64,000 nucleotides of DNA. Origin: an uncultured Bacilli bacterium (GTDB lineage Bacteria > Bacillota_I > Bacilli_A > RF39 > UBA660). The stretch covers positions 1-64,000 of the forward strand of contig CAKPMY010000002.1 in the NCBI GenBank assembly GCA_934168245.1, given 5' to 3'. How positions within the stretch are numbered: the stretch's first letter is position 1; every line of letters begins with the position of its first letter. The position numbers and the translations under genes are program-made. Positions 1-8,307 of the stretch are shown here, piece after piece. The notes under the pieces were generated by a model that did no database searches, had not been told where the DNA came from, and saw nothing but the letters and a program-made list of their open reading frames with translations.

Positions 1-135
1 ATCTTTAAAAAGTACAGACATATAGAAGAATTATCTATTGAAATTGCCTATGATTTTATTGATAAAATTCTCATAGGAAGCTATGATGAGAAGGCAAATT
101 CAAGGGATATTAAAAGGGATATTAAAATAATATAG
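1..135 (+). pseudogene. C-terminal remnant of a large serine recombinase
   Basis: An open frame enters from the left edge and stops at TAG (133-135). Its residues, including AYDFIDKILIGSYD followed by RDIKRDIKII, resemble the DUF4368-type C-terminal end of TnpX-like large serine recombinases, which commonly finish in IKI-x-W-N-F. Here the codon after ATA ATA is TAG, and reading through it gives N-F-T-I and then TAA at 148-150, so a TGG to TAG change is the simplest explanation. A 12-base unit coding RDIK is duplicated just before the stop. Only about 44 codons are visible, so the catalytic domain cannot be checked. The fragment is inferred to be the edge of an old integrative element. Confidence 0.55.
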
Positions 136-139
136 AACT

Positions 140-277
140 TTACCATTTAAAAATACATATAGATGATTTATTACATCGGGCAGTTGGACCAATTCCAGTA
201 CATAATCCCAATGTATGTAATTTTTTTCTAAAAACAACGGCTTCCTTAATATCATCAAAGTTATTGTTACATTTCAT
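140..277 (-). CDS. Small Cys-containing peptide (45 aa), possible sporulation gene
   Basis: An ATG at 277 follows AGGTGA with a good gap and opens a 45-codon frame ending in TAA. The product has four cysteines (residues 3, 26, 35, 41), a charged N-terminal half, and a C-terminal half containing GLCTGIGPTARCN. I do not recognise the family. Upstream is CATATAAT, then 5 nt, then AGGTGA, the same arrangement as in front of yqfC, gerM and gerE in this window, which suggests mother-cell expression during sporulation. It ends 5 bases from the recombinase remnant on the other strand. The function is unknown; a spore coat or other late sporulation role is only a guess from the promoter. Confidence 0.5.
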   Translation of the reverse strand: MKCNNNFDDIKEAVVFRKKLHTLGLCTGIGPTARCNKSSICIFKW

Positions 278-293
278 AAAAATCACCTACAGT

Positions 294-301
294 ATTATAT
301 G
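294..301 (-). promoter_or_regulatory. Putative sporulation-type -10 box (CATATAAT)
   Basis: CATATAAT lies 5 nt upstream of the AGGTGA ribosome site of the 45-residue peptide gene. It matches the CATAnnnT -10 pattern of sigma E/sigma K promoters. No clear -35 is seen. Confidence 0.4.
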
Positions 302-334
302 AAACCAAAAAACTATAATCATAACGAACATCAC

Positions 335-360
335 AAAAAAAGAGTATTTACTATACTCTT
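335..360 (-). terminator. Intrinsic terminator
   Basis: On the minus strand the stem AAGAGTA/TACTCTT with a 7-nt loop is followed by a T run. It probably ends the radical SAM-HD operon, about 140 bases after the HD gene stop. Confidence 0.7.
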
Positions 361-501
361 CACTAAATTACTAATTACTAGACATTACTTATACCTTTAT
401 TCCATCTAAAACAACTACTTAAGCACCCATTAATCATTATTCAATCTCATTCCACTTAACTTTTTCAAAAATAAATATCAAATAATTAATTGCCAATACT
501 A

Positions 502-933
502 CTAAAACGTCTCTTCCAATACTTTTAAAGCCTTCTTATATTTTTCTTCTCGGATTAAAGCCTTCTCATCTACCTCATCAAGCCTACTCTTATCCATATT
601 ATGTTTTATATCTGCAATTTTTACTTTAACCGCCAATTTATTACTCTTAATTTTTTCAATATACTCCATATAATCTGTATTCTTATCGTGTGTCAATAAT
701 CTTAATATATCAATAGTCTCTTTAGGAAACTCCTTCTCTAAATCGGTAAAAGTAACTTCTGTATCTTCAACTACATCATGAAGCAAAGCCGCTATACAAG
801 TAACTTCATCTTCCATTTGTTCTGCCACATGAATTGGATGATATATATAAGGAACAAAAGCCTTATCAACTTGTCCTATATGTGCATTATAAGCAATAAT
901 CATAGCCTTTCTTGTTAGTTTTGTATTAATCAT
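502..933 (-). CDS. HD-domain phosphohydrolase, small alarmone hydrolase-like
   Basis: A 143-residue protein matching the HD hydrolase half of RelA/SpoT and the stand-alone small alarmone hydrolases. Seen: an early His in YHPIHVA, then the metal-binding pair in ALLHDVVEDT, then a basic/acidic helical tail including ADIKHNMDKS. The family hydrolyses (p)ppGpp or related nucleotides in the cytoplasm; the exact substrate is inferred. The start at 933 is chosen because GGAGAG lies 6 nt before it, whereas a longer reading lacks this. It overlaps the upstream radical SAM gene by 8 bases, so translation is probably coupled. There is no synthetase domain, and the length is short for a SpoT, as expected for a single-domain enzyme. 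Confidence 0.8.
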   Translation of the reverse strand: MINTKLTRKAMIIAYNAHIGQVDKAFVPYIYHPIHVAEQMEDEVTCIAALLHDVVEDTEVTFTDLEKEFPKETIDILRLLTHDKNTDYMEYIEKIKSNKLAVKVKIADIKHNMDKSRLDEVDEKALIREEKYKKALKVLEETF

Positions 934-1990
934 TACTTTCTCTCCTCTTTTGATAAACTTTCTTACAAAGTGCTTCACTTCTAGTTCCAACACCAGGTAT
1001 TTTTATTTTCTCTAAATCATCATAAATACTATAAATCGGTATACCATATTTCTTATACTCTTCAAGACTAAGTTCTTTAAATGCCGGACAAGGCAATACT
1101 GTTCCATCATATTTAATATCTAATTTTTCAAGTCCAGCATTACACCTATGCCTTAACTCTCCTTGTAATGGAATTCCAACGCGTACAGTCCCAGTATATA
1201 ATCCATCATCCAAAGTAGAATTCAAAATACTAAAAAACTCATCTTTTTCAACCTTATTCAACTCTAAAACCTCACAGTTTTCTAGTCCTCTTCCTTGTGG
1301 CACAAAATTAAGTAAACTAATATTTCGAATAGATGCTAGTTCCAATAACTCTAATATTTCCCTTATTTCTTTATAATTAGGTTTCATAGGTATAAAATGC
1401 ACATCTATATCTATTGAAGCAAAAGAAGCATTAAGCAAAGATCTAAATAAAGCCTGTTGGCTATAGCAACCTCTTCCCATCAAATAAGTATCCGTCTCCT
1501 GTCCATATCCTTGCATATCAAATACAACCTTTGCAAGACCTAATTCCTTATATTTCTTAAACTCTTCTTTTTCTATACAAGAAAAAATTGGTGGATTCAA
1601 CAACTTCTCATAAAAACTATTAACCGCCGCCATACTTTTCTCATCATCTTTATCTATAGTAGCAAGCCTTTCCTTTTCTTCTGCAATTATTGCCTTTTTC
1701 TCTTCTATTGTCAAAGGTTTTCTAACCTTTACCCCAGATGTAAAAATAACAGTCCTAATACCTAATCCAGTTGCATAAGTAACCATTTTTTCTAACTCCG
1801 GATGTAAAAAAGGTTCTCCTCCTGATAAAGATAATTCTCCTATTCCACCTGTTTTCATGAAATAATCTATTACTCTTTTAAAGTCCTCAAAACTAATAAC
1901 TGTATCTTTAGACATATTTGAATTAGAAGAACAAAATCTACAATTATTAGAACATTTATCAAGAATCTCAAAACATAAATCTTTAACCAT
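926..1990 (-). CDS. Radical SAM protein
   Basis: A 354-residue radical SAM enzyme. The 4Fe-4S cluster motif CSNNCRFC (Cys13, Cys17, Cys20) is near the N-terminus, and LSLSGGEPFLHP gives the GGE motif that contacts S-adenosylmethionine. The C-terminal region has further cysteines (HRCNAGL, LPCPAF and a late Cys), resembling the auxiliary-cluster region of SPASM/twitch proteins that modify peptides or proteins. The substrate cannot be told from sequence. The start at 1990 follows GGTGGGG. The neighbour downstream is the HD hydrolase (8-base overlap), and no small precursor peptide is obvious beside it. The radical SAM class is firm; the reaction is unknown. Confidence 0.85.
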   Translation of the reverse strand: MVKDLCFEILDKCSNNCRFCSSNSNMSKDTVISFEDFKRVIDYFMKTGGIGELSLSGGEPFLHPELEKMVTYATGLGIRTVIFTSGVKVRKPLTIEEKKAIIAEEKERLATIDKDDEKSMAAVNSFYEKLLNPPIFSCIEKEEFKKYKELGLAKVVFDMQGYGQETDTYLMGRGCYSQQALFRSLLNASFASIDIDVHFIPMKPNYKEIREILELLELASIRNISLLNFVPQGRGLENCEVLELNKVEKDEFFSILNSTLDDGLYTGTVRVGIPLQGELRHRCNAGLEKLDIKYDGTVLPCPAFKELSLEEYKKYGIPIYSIYDDLEKIKIPGVGTRSEALCKKVYQKRRESND

Positions 1991-2014
1991 GACCCCACCT
2001 ACTTCAATAAAAAA

Positions 2015-2055
2015 ATTATAACAAAAAAAGCAAACTAACACAATAATTTGCTTTT
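2015..2055 (-). terminator. Terminator fused to extended -10 promoter
   Basis: The minus-strand stem AAAAGCAAA/TTTGCTTTT with a T run (2023-2055) ends the aminopeptidase transcript. The T run leads directly into TGTTATAAT (-10 at 2015-2020), which probably starts the radical SAM operon about 25 nt upstream of its ATG. Confidence 0.65.
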
Positions 2056-2150
2056 CTATATTCAACTGACTACCTAACTAAATCTAAAAGTATTTTTCTT
2101 TCTCATAGTCAATCTCTAAATTTTCCTCAATTTCTACTAAATATTTTTCC

Positions 2151-3545
2151 TTAATATCTAACTTTATCAGTTGTCTCAAAGAATGCCTTATATCCTGAAT
2201 AAGCAGAATAAATATCATACTTACTAGTAACTTCATATGGTGAATGCATTGATATTACTGGAACACCACAATCGATAACATCAATTCCCTTATTTGCCAA
2301 AATATAAGCAATAGTTCCGCCTCCACCAATATCTACTTTACCAAGTTCGGAAACTTGATATTTAACATTACTTCTTTCAAATACTCCTCTTACATAAGCA
2401 ACAAACTCAGCATTAGCATCACTTGCTTCAGACTTACCTCTAGCACCAGTATATTTATTTAACTCAACACCATAACCAATATATGAAGAATTATTGGCCT
2501 CAGACACATCTTGATAATTAGGATCAACTCCAGCCCCTACATCAGCAGATAACATTCTAGAATTACAATAAGTCTTGTTTAGACTACCAAAATTATTTTC
2601 TCCCTTTTTCTCTAATAATTGAAGCATAAAATTATCAAACATTTCTGAATACATTCCTGTGTTTCCTACACTACCAATCTCTTCTTTATCAGCAAATATT
2701 GAAACACTAGTCACACTAGTAACAGAAGCATTAATAATAGCCTCTAAAGTAGCATAAGCACATACCTTATCATCTTGTCCATACGCAGCAACCATACTAT
2801 TATCAAATCCTAAATTTCTAGCCTTAAAAGCCGGTACAATTTCTAACTCTGAACTAGAAAAATCAATTTCACTAATCCCATATTTATCATTTAATATTTT
2901 TAAAATATTACTTTTAACTGGATTTTCCTTTTCTTCTCCAGGAATACTACCAATTAATAAATTTAAACTTTCACCCTCTATAGCATCACTCAACTTTTTA
3001 TCTACCTGAGCCTTAGCCAAATGTGGTAATAAATCTGTAATTGTAAAGATTGGATCATTATCATCTTCACCTATATTAATATCTATCTTTTCCCCATTAG
3101 TCTTAACAATAACACCATGTATTGCTAGAGGAATAGTAGTCCATTGATACTTCTTAATCCCACCATAATAATGAGTTTTAAATAAAGCAAGTTTGCCATC
3201 TTCATATACTGGATTAGGTTTTAAATCAAGTCTAGGAGAATCAATATGTGCCCCAATTATATTAACACCATCTTCTATTTTTCCATCTCCAATAACAGCC
3301 GCAAAAACACTTTTACATCTATTACTGAAATAAACCTTATCACCATCCACTACTCTATCCATATCTTTTATATTTTTAAAACCATTATTCTCAAGTTCTA
3401 AAATAATACTCTTATTTGCTTCTCTTTCAGTCTTAGATCGATTTAAGAATTTAATATATGAATCAGAAAAACTCATAATCTTATCCATTTCTTCTTTACT
3501 TAAATTCTTCCAACCACATTCTCTTTTATTTAAAATATTTTCCAT
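2151..3545 (-). CDS. M18 family aminopeptidase
   Basis: A 464-residue zinc aminopeptidase of the M18 (aspartyl aminopeptidase/ApeB) family. Metal-binding regions are visible: GAHIDSPRLDLKPNP (His100), YGQDDKVCAYATLEA, FADKEEIGS with the catalytic Glu pair, and a C-terminal SMHSPYEVTS that gives the last His ligand. Length and motif order fit the family, which removes acidic or neutral N-terminal residues from peptides in the cytoplasm as large homo-oligomers. The start at 3545 is preferred because GGAGG lies 5 nt before it; an earlier in-frame ATG would place this site inside the gene. It is transcribed alone, with a terminator at 2023-2055. Confidence 0.93.
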   Translation of the reverse strand: MENILNKRECGWKNLSKEEMDKIMSFSDSYIKFLNRSKTEREANKSIILELENNGFKNIKDMDRVVDGDKVYFSNRCKSVFAAVIGDGKIEDGVNIIGAHIDSPRLDLKPNPVYEDGKLALFKTHYYGGIKKYQWTTIPLAIHGVIVKTNGEKIDINIGEDDNDPIFTITDLLPHLAKAQVDKKLSDAIEGESLNLLIGSIPGEEKENPVKSNILKILNDKYGISEIDFSSSELEIVPAFKARNLGFDNSMVAAYGQDDKVCAYATLEAIINASVTSVTSVSIFADKEEIGSVGNTGMYSEMFDNFMLQLLEKKGENNFGSLNKTYCNSRMLSADVGAGVDPNYQDVSEANNSSYIGYGVELNKYTGARGKSEASDANAEFVAYVRGVFERSNVKYQVSELGKVDIGGGGTIAYILANKGIDVIDCGVPVISMHSPYEVTSKYDIYSAYSGYKAFFETTDKVRY

Positions 3546-3609
3546 AATAACCTCCATTATCATAACATCTATCTATAGTATACTACAATTTTAAAATCAT
3601 ATTCTACAA

Positions 3610-4719
3610 TTAATTACTTTGATACTTCGTTATATCATCTACTCTTACTGCTAAATAAGGTACATCTTTGTCTTTCTCTTTTAAAAATAAAGCAAAAGTA
3701 TCATTAACATTAAAATATCTAGGCTTCTTTTCAGCTTCAGCTGCTATCGTCTTCCAACCATCTATTCCAGCCTCACTCTTTACTTTACCACCAGTCTCAT
3801 CTAAAGAAAACTTAATAGATTGAATTGCTTTTTCTATCATTGCTGTATTGCCATCTGCTGTTTCAAACTCTTTATTCTCTAATTCCTTATAATCTTTTTT
3901 TACATTAAATGAAATTATAGGTGCCATAAAATAATCATATTCTGTAAAACTAACGCTTCCTTCAAATTCATTAGTTTTTTTCATCATATTATCATATATC
4001 TCTTTAAACGTTTCTCCCTCTGGATTCTTATAAAATATAACTTCATCATTACTTTTAGTTCTTATCTTAACTGCAAAATCATTCTTCGAATTATAAAATA
4101 ATACATCAATTTGATCTCTAACTGTTGCTTTTGTATTTTTAGACACTCCAAAGTATTTAATATTATCATACTTACCAAACTTAGCATTATTTAAAAGATC
4201 AAATTTATTTTCATATTCAAATTCTCTATATAACATCGTATAAAAGAAATATCTTCTTATCTCCGGACGACTAGTAGGATCATCTAGTGCCTCATCACTC
4301 CAATCAAAGTCATCTAGAATATCACTAGTTTGATTAAACTTCTCCTTAATACCTTTTTCTATTTTTTCTTTTAATTCTAAATTCTTAAAACCATAAATCT
4401 TAAAATAGTACTCATCGGATAACATATCTTCTGTAAAACTCGCTTTATTAAGATTTTCCACCATTTTTATTTGTGGACTAAAAACAACATCTTGTTTAAC
4501 TATCTCATCCTTCATATCATTCCAAACTAATTGAAACGTACTACACCAACTAGCATCTCTACTCAAGTTATCATCCATAGTAGGAACAACTTCTACTCCC
4601 TTAGTAACCGGCAACTCTTTCACTTTATTTTTATTCCCCATAAAATAAATTACTCCCCCTAATACAATCAAGAAAACACATGCAGTAATAATTAATTTCT
4701 TTTTACTCACATTCTTCAT
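3610..4719 (-). CDS. Membrane-anchored serpin-like protein
   Basis: A 369-residue protein with one N-terminal membrane helix (about residues 8-26) and an outward domain. The segment order resembles a serpin: a first helix followed by DVVFSP (serpins have NVxFSP), then FFYTMLYREFEYENKFDL (compare the serpin region around F-x-G-x-W-x-x-F), a strand/loop region ending ETFKEIYDNM, PIISFNVKKDYKEL (compare PKF and following), a hinge-like IKFSLDETGGKVKSEAG, and FNVNDTFALFLKEKDKDVP before a closing VRV. The hinge lacks the run of Ala found in inhibitory serpins, so protease inhibition is doubtful. Similarity was judged by eye and remains remote. If correct, this is a surface-tethered serpin fold. 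Confidence 0.5.
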   Translation of the reverse strand: MKNVSKKKLIITACVFLIVLGGVIYFMGNKNKVKELPVTKGVEVVPTMDDNLSRDASWCSTFQLVWNDMKDEIVKQDVVFSPQIKMVENLNKASFTEDMLSDEYYFKIYGFKNLELKEKIEKGIKEKFNQTSDILDDFDWSDEALDDPTSRPEIRRYFFYTMLYREFEYENKFDLLNNAKFGKYDNIKYFGVSKNTKATVRDQIDVLFYNSKNDFAVKIRTKSNDEVIFYKNPEGETFKEIYDNMMKKTNEFEGSVSFTEYDYFMAPIISFNVKKDYKELENKEFETADGNTAMIEKAIQSIKFSLDETGGKVKSEAGIDGWKTIAAEAEKKPRYFNVNDTFALFLKEKDKDVPYLAVRVDDITKYQSN

Positions 4720-4867
4720 AAATATTTCTCCTATCTATTACTATTATAAATGAAAGTTACCTATTTATCAAAACTTTATTTTGAATCTACCCTCAACATA
4801 TGTTTATATATAATGTCTTAATTGTTATCCTGTAACTATGTCTCACTTTTATATATAATTTCACCAA

Positions 4868-5146
4868 TCACAATAAATTCTCTAGTAAAGAAAAATCATT
4901 TTCTATATCATCTACATAAGTAATACCTAATGTTTTAATTAAACCATTTATTTTTCTTACAAAAGTCTTATTATCATATAAAAATAGTAATACTTCTCTT
5001 TCAAATATATCTTCTACATCATCAAAATTAAGTTGATACATATAATTAATATTCTTAATTACTTCATCCATATTATTTTGGATTTCTTCAAGTACCTCAT
5101 TTCCATATATTTTACCTATCTTTTCTAAATCAACATTAAATGTCAT
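4868..5146 (-). CDS. Hypothetical acidic protein, 92 aa
   Basis: A small, acidic, probably all-helical protein that I do not recognise. The start at 5146 (MTFNVDLEK) is chosen because GGAGG lies 8 nt upstream; a longer reading by five residues would overlap that site. It is rich in Asn, Asp and Glu, has no cysteine and no membrane segment. It is the last gene in the set with the two mTERF-like repeat proteins (5221-6165 and 6190-8292), so it may be co-transcribed with them, but it does not share their repeat. Confidence 0.6.
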   Translation of the reverse strand: MTFNVDLEKIGKIYGNEVLEEIQNNMDEVIKNINYMYQLNFDDVEDIFEREVLLFLYDNKTFVRKINGLIKTLGITYVDDIENDFSLLENLL

Positions 5147-5220
5147 ATTATTTTCCTCCATACGATTTATTAGCCTCTTTACTAGCAGTCACCCTACTTG
5201 CATAAATTTTTCTACTCACA

Positions 5221-6165
5221 CTAAATATACCTACCATTCTCAAGTACCATAGTCTCACCAAGCGATTCAACAAATCTCTTACGTTCTTTTATCTCCTCTA
5301 GTTTCAAATTTAAAATAGAAGCACTTGCCTTGACATCTTCAAGTACTCCTAACTCTTCCAAATAAGGAAATACTTCACTCAAATATTTAGAGCCTCTAAC
5401 CACAATTAAACTAGTTAAATAAGATGCATCATACTTTTCTTTAATAAAATTTATACTTTCCTGAAGCCTAGCAGCTGATTTAAGAAATATAGTACCAGTT
5501 ATCTCTATCCCATTTTCCCTACAAACTTTAGCTATTTGCACTATTTCATCTGCAGTTCTATAAAATACTGATCCCGTTATCTCTATTCCATTTTCTCTAC
5601 AAGCCTTAAATATTTGTTCTATATCCTCAACATTTGTTCTAAAGAGACTACTTGTTATCTCTACATTATTCTCTCTACAGATTATTACACTTCTCATTAT
5701 ATGTTCAATAGATAACCTACTAACCGCAGCCGTTAAAACTATTCTTTTATCTAAACCTAATTTCTCAATCTCTTTTATTCTTTCTACATCAACACCCAAT
5801 ATAGAAGTATTTTTATCAATAAAGTCTAACCCATAATTATCTCTAACATAATTATAAGTCTCTTCTAATCTCCAAGGAACAGTACTTAAAACATGTAAAC
5901 AAGTTTCTACATTATAAAAAGTTATGTCTTGTCCATGTAAAAAATCTACATTTTTCCTTATCACAGACACATTTTTATACAATATACTTGGAGCCTTTTC
6001 TATATTTTTAGGATTTATCTTTAACTCACCAACTAAATATCTAATAGTATTCTCTATATCTTTATAATTACCATATATTAAAATATTTTCATTATTTCCA
6101 AGAACAATGTCTGGATCAATTCCATATTTATTTAATAATACTCTTAAAACATCCACATTCATCAT
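5221..6165 (-). CDS. mTERF-like helical repeat protein, short paralogue
   Basis: A 314-residue paralogue of the next gene upstream, with the same N- and C-terminal caps but only three copies of the 26-residue repeat (for example VEDIEQIFKACRENGIEITG). The N-terminal part, with NIEKAPSIL then FLHGQDITF, and the C-terminal SILNLKLEEIKERKRFVESLG follow the pattern P-x-x-L...F-L...G of mTERF motifs. mTERF proteins are helical solenoids that bind nucleic acids in mitochondria and plastids; a similar role here is inference. It has no signal peptide, so it is probably cytoplasmic. The start at 6165 follows GGGGGA. The 24-base gap to its paralogue suggests an operon. Confidence 0.7.
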   Translation of the reverse strand: MMNVDVLRVLLNKYGIDPDIVLGNNENILIYGNYKDIENTIRYLVGELKINPKNIEKAPSILYKNVSVIRKNVDFLHGQDITFYNVETCLHVLSTVPWRLEETYNYVRDNYGLDFIDKNTSILGVDVERIKEIEKLGLDKRIVLTAAVSRLSIEHIMRSVIICRENNVEITSSLFRTNVEDIEQIFKACRENGIEITGSVFYRTADEIVQIAKVCRENGIEITGTIFLKSAARLQESINFIKEKYDASYLTSLIVVRGSKYLSEVFPYLEELGVLEDVKASASILNLKLEEIKERKRFVESLGETMVLENGRYI

Positions 6166-6189
6166 AATAAATCCCCCGAAAATTTCTAA

Positions 6190-8292
6190 TTACAGACTCA
6201 AGACTTTACTAATACTCTTTACTTTTTCTTTATAACGTTTTTTAGTTAATCCAAATATAGAATTAAGTCTTCCCTCACTAGACACAACTTCTTCACCAAC
6301 CGACTCAATAAATGTTTTACGTTCTTTTATTTCATCAAGTGTTAACGTAAAAACATTCGCACTATCTCGTACTGCTTCTAACATCCCTAACTCTTTAAAA
6401 TAAGTAAGTACTTCATCTATATATTTAACATCTTTTATTACTAATAAATTTTTTAAATAAGAAGCATCATAATTCGTCTTTATAAAATCAATACTTTCTT
6501 GTAATTGTGAACTTTTTCTAAGAAAAATTGTTCCTCCCGCCTTTAAACCATTTTCCCTACATAATGTAATAATCTTTTCCACTTCCTCTGGCCCTTTAAG
6601 AAACATTGAACCGGTAACCTCCATACCATTAGTCCTACATATTGAAGTAATTTTTTCGATTTCTTCAGCACTCCTTAGAAAAACATTTCCAACAACATCA
6701 ATGCCATTTCTTTGACATACTAAAATAATCTTTTCTACTTCTACCGCCGATTTTTTAAATATTGAAGCCGCTATTTTTATATTATACTTTTTACAAACTT
6801 CAACAATCTCCTCTATTTCTAAAGCACTTCTCGTAAATATAGTTCCTGTTACTTTAATATCATATTTTTTACATATTTCAATTATTTCATCTATCTCTTC
6901 TGCACTTCTTCTAAATACTGATCCTGTTATTTCTAAACCATTATTTTTACATACTGAAATAATATCCTGTAATTCACTTGGTTTTCTTAAAAACATTGAC
7001 CCTGCTACCTTAATATTATTATCTTTACATATTTTAATAATTTCTTCTATTTCTGCAACACTTCTTAAAAAAATAGTTCCCAATATTTCTATATCATTAC
7101 TCTTACATAATTCAATAATTCTTTTTACTTCTTCAGGAGTTCTTATGAAAACAGTACCAAATACTTTTATTCCATTCTCCAAACATACTTTAATAATTTC
7201 TTCGAGTTCTAAAGCATCTCTATTAAATATTGATCCATTCACTTCAACATTATATTTTCTACATACCGCAACTATCTTTTCTATTTCATCTGGTCTTTTA
7301 TAAAACATTGAATTATTAATTTTTATTTTTAATCTCTGACAAACCTCAAGTATATTCTCAACTTCTTCAGCAGTTTTTAAAAAAATATTACCTGATATCT
7401 TTAGATTATTCTTTCTACATACTTTTATAAGAGCCTCTATCTCCGCAGCAGTTCGATTAAAAGCAGAGCCTGCCACTTCTAAACCATACTTTTGGCACAT
7501 TAAAATTATTTTTTCTACCTCTTCAGCACTTTTCAAAAAAACATTACCTGATACTTTAATTCCATATTTTCTACATACTTCTACTATACTTCCTATTTCC
7601 GAAGCATTTCGCTTAAAAACTGAACCATTTATTTCTATGCCATTCTTATTACAAACATCAATTATATTTCTTACTTCTTGTACTGACTTCGTAAAAATTG
7701 TTCCTGTTATTTCTATTCCATACTCTCTACATAATTTAATTATTTTCCTTATCTTATCCGGTCCACCCTTAAAAACCGAAGATTTTATTTCTATATTATT
7801 CTCTCGACACACTCTAATAATTTCTTCTATTCTTGATGATGAACAATTAGAAATAGCCGCTGACAAAGTTAACTCTTTAGAAAGTCCCAACTTCTCTATC
7901 TGCTTAATTTTATATACATCAACACTTAAAATAGTTGTAACCCTATTTATATATGAAACTCCATAATTATCTCTAATATAATTATATGTTTCCATAAGTT
8001 TTAAAGGCTCAGTAGCAAGCACATGTAAACAATTTTCAACATTTGAAAAAGTTATACCTTCTCTATTTAAAAAATCTACATTACTTTTTATAGAGAAAAC
8101 ATCACTCTCTAAAATACTAGGAGCCTTTTCAATATTTTTAACCGCAATACCCAACTCTTTAACTAAATATTTAATAGTATTTTCCATCTCATTATAATTA
8201 TCACTTTCCAAAATACTTTCACACTTTGAAACAACTTCTTCATAAGATATTCCATACTTCTCTAATAATGTTCTTAACGAAGTTAACTCCAT
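6190..8292 (-). CDS. mTERF-like helical repeat protein with 17 repeats
   Basis: A 700-residue protein. Residues 1-150 form an N-terminal cap with mTERF-like units (NIEKAPSIL, FLNREGITFSNVE). Residues about 151-593 are 17 tandem 26-residue repeats with consensus A-E-E-I-E-x-I-I-x-V-C-K-x-x-G-I-x-V-x-G-x-[IV]-F-x-[RK]-S. A degenerate repeat and a C-terminal cap ending with TLDEIKERKTFIESVG follow. A cysteine occupies the same helix position in every one of the 17 repeats. No signal peptide or membrane segment is seen. The short paralogue downstream keeps three repeats between equivalent caps, so repeat number has changed by expansion or loss. Nucleic-acid binding is a guess from the mTERF resemblance. 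Confidence 0.75.
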   Translation of the reverse strand: MELTSLRTLLEKYGISYEEVVSKCESILESDNYNEMENTIKYLVKELGIAVKNIEKAPSILESDVFSIKSNVDFLNREGITFSNVENCLHVLATEPLKLMETYNYIRDNYGVSYINRVTTILSVDVYKIKQIEKLGLSKELTLSAAISNCSSSRIEEIIRVCRENNIEIKSSVFKGGPDKIRKIIKLCREYGIEITGTIFTKSVQEVRNIIDVCNKNGIEINGSVFKRNASEIGSIVEVCRKYGIKVSGNVFLKSAEEVEKIILMCQKYGLEVAGSAFNRTAAEIEALIKVCRKNNLKISGNIFLKTAEEVENILEVCQRLKIKINNSMFYKRPDEIEKIVAVCRKYNVEVNGSIFNRDALELEEIIKVCLENGIKVFGTVFIRTPEEVKRIIELCKSNDIEILGTIFLRSVAEIEEIIKICKDNNIKVAGSMFLRKPSELQDIISVCKNNGLEITGSVFRRSAEEIDEIIEICKKYDIKVTGTIFTRSALEIEEIVEVCKKYNIKIAASIFKKSAVEVEKIILVCQRNGIDVVGNVFLRSAEEIEKITSICRTNGMEVTGSMFLKGPEEVEKIITLCRENGLKAGGTIFLRKSSQLQESIDFIKTNYDASYLKNLLVIKDVKYIDEVLTYFKELGMLEAVRDSANVFTLTLDEIKERKTFIESVGEEVVSSEGRLNSIFGLTKKRYKEKVKSISKVLSL
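6514..7842 (-). repeat. 17 tandem 78-bp units coding 26-residue repeats
   Basis: The repeated unit is clear at protein level and diverged at DNA level. Spacing between the conserved cysteines is exactly 26 residues throughout the array. Confidence 0.9.
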
Positions 8293-8307
8293 TTTTTGAT
8301 CCCCCTA

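Noticed and set aside
2085..2180. Short minus-strand frame after the aminopeptidase (DIKEKYLVEIEENLEIDYEK)
   Set aside because: It looks coding by composition, but the only start is a TTG inside the aminopeptidase gene and there is no independent support.
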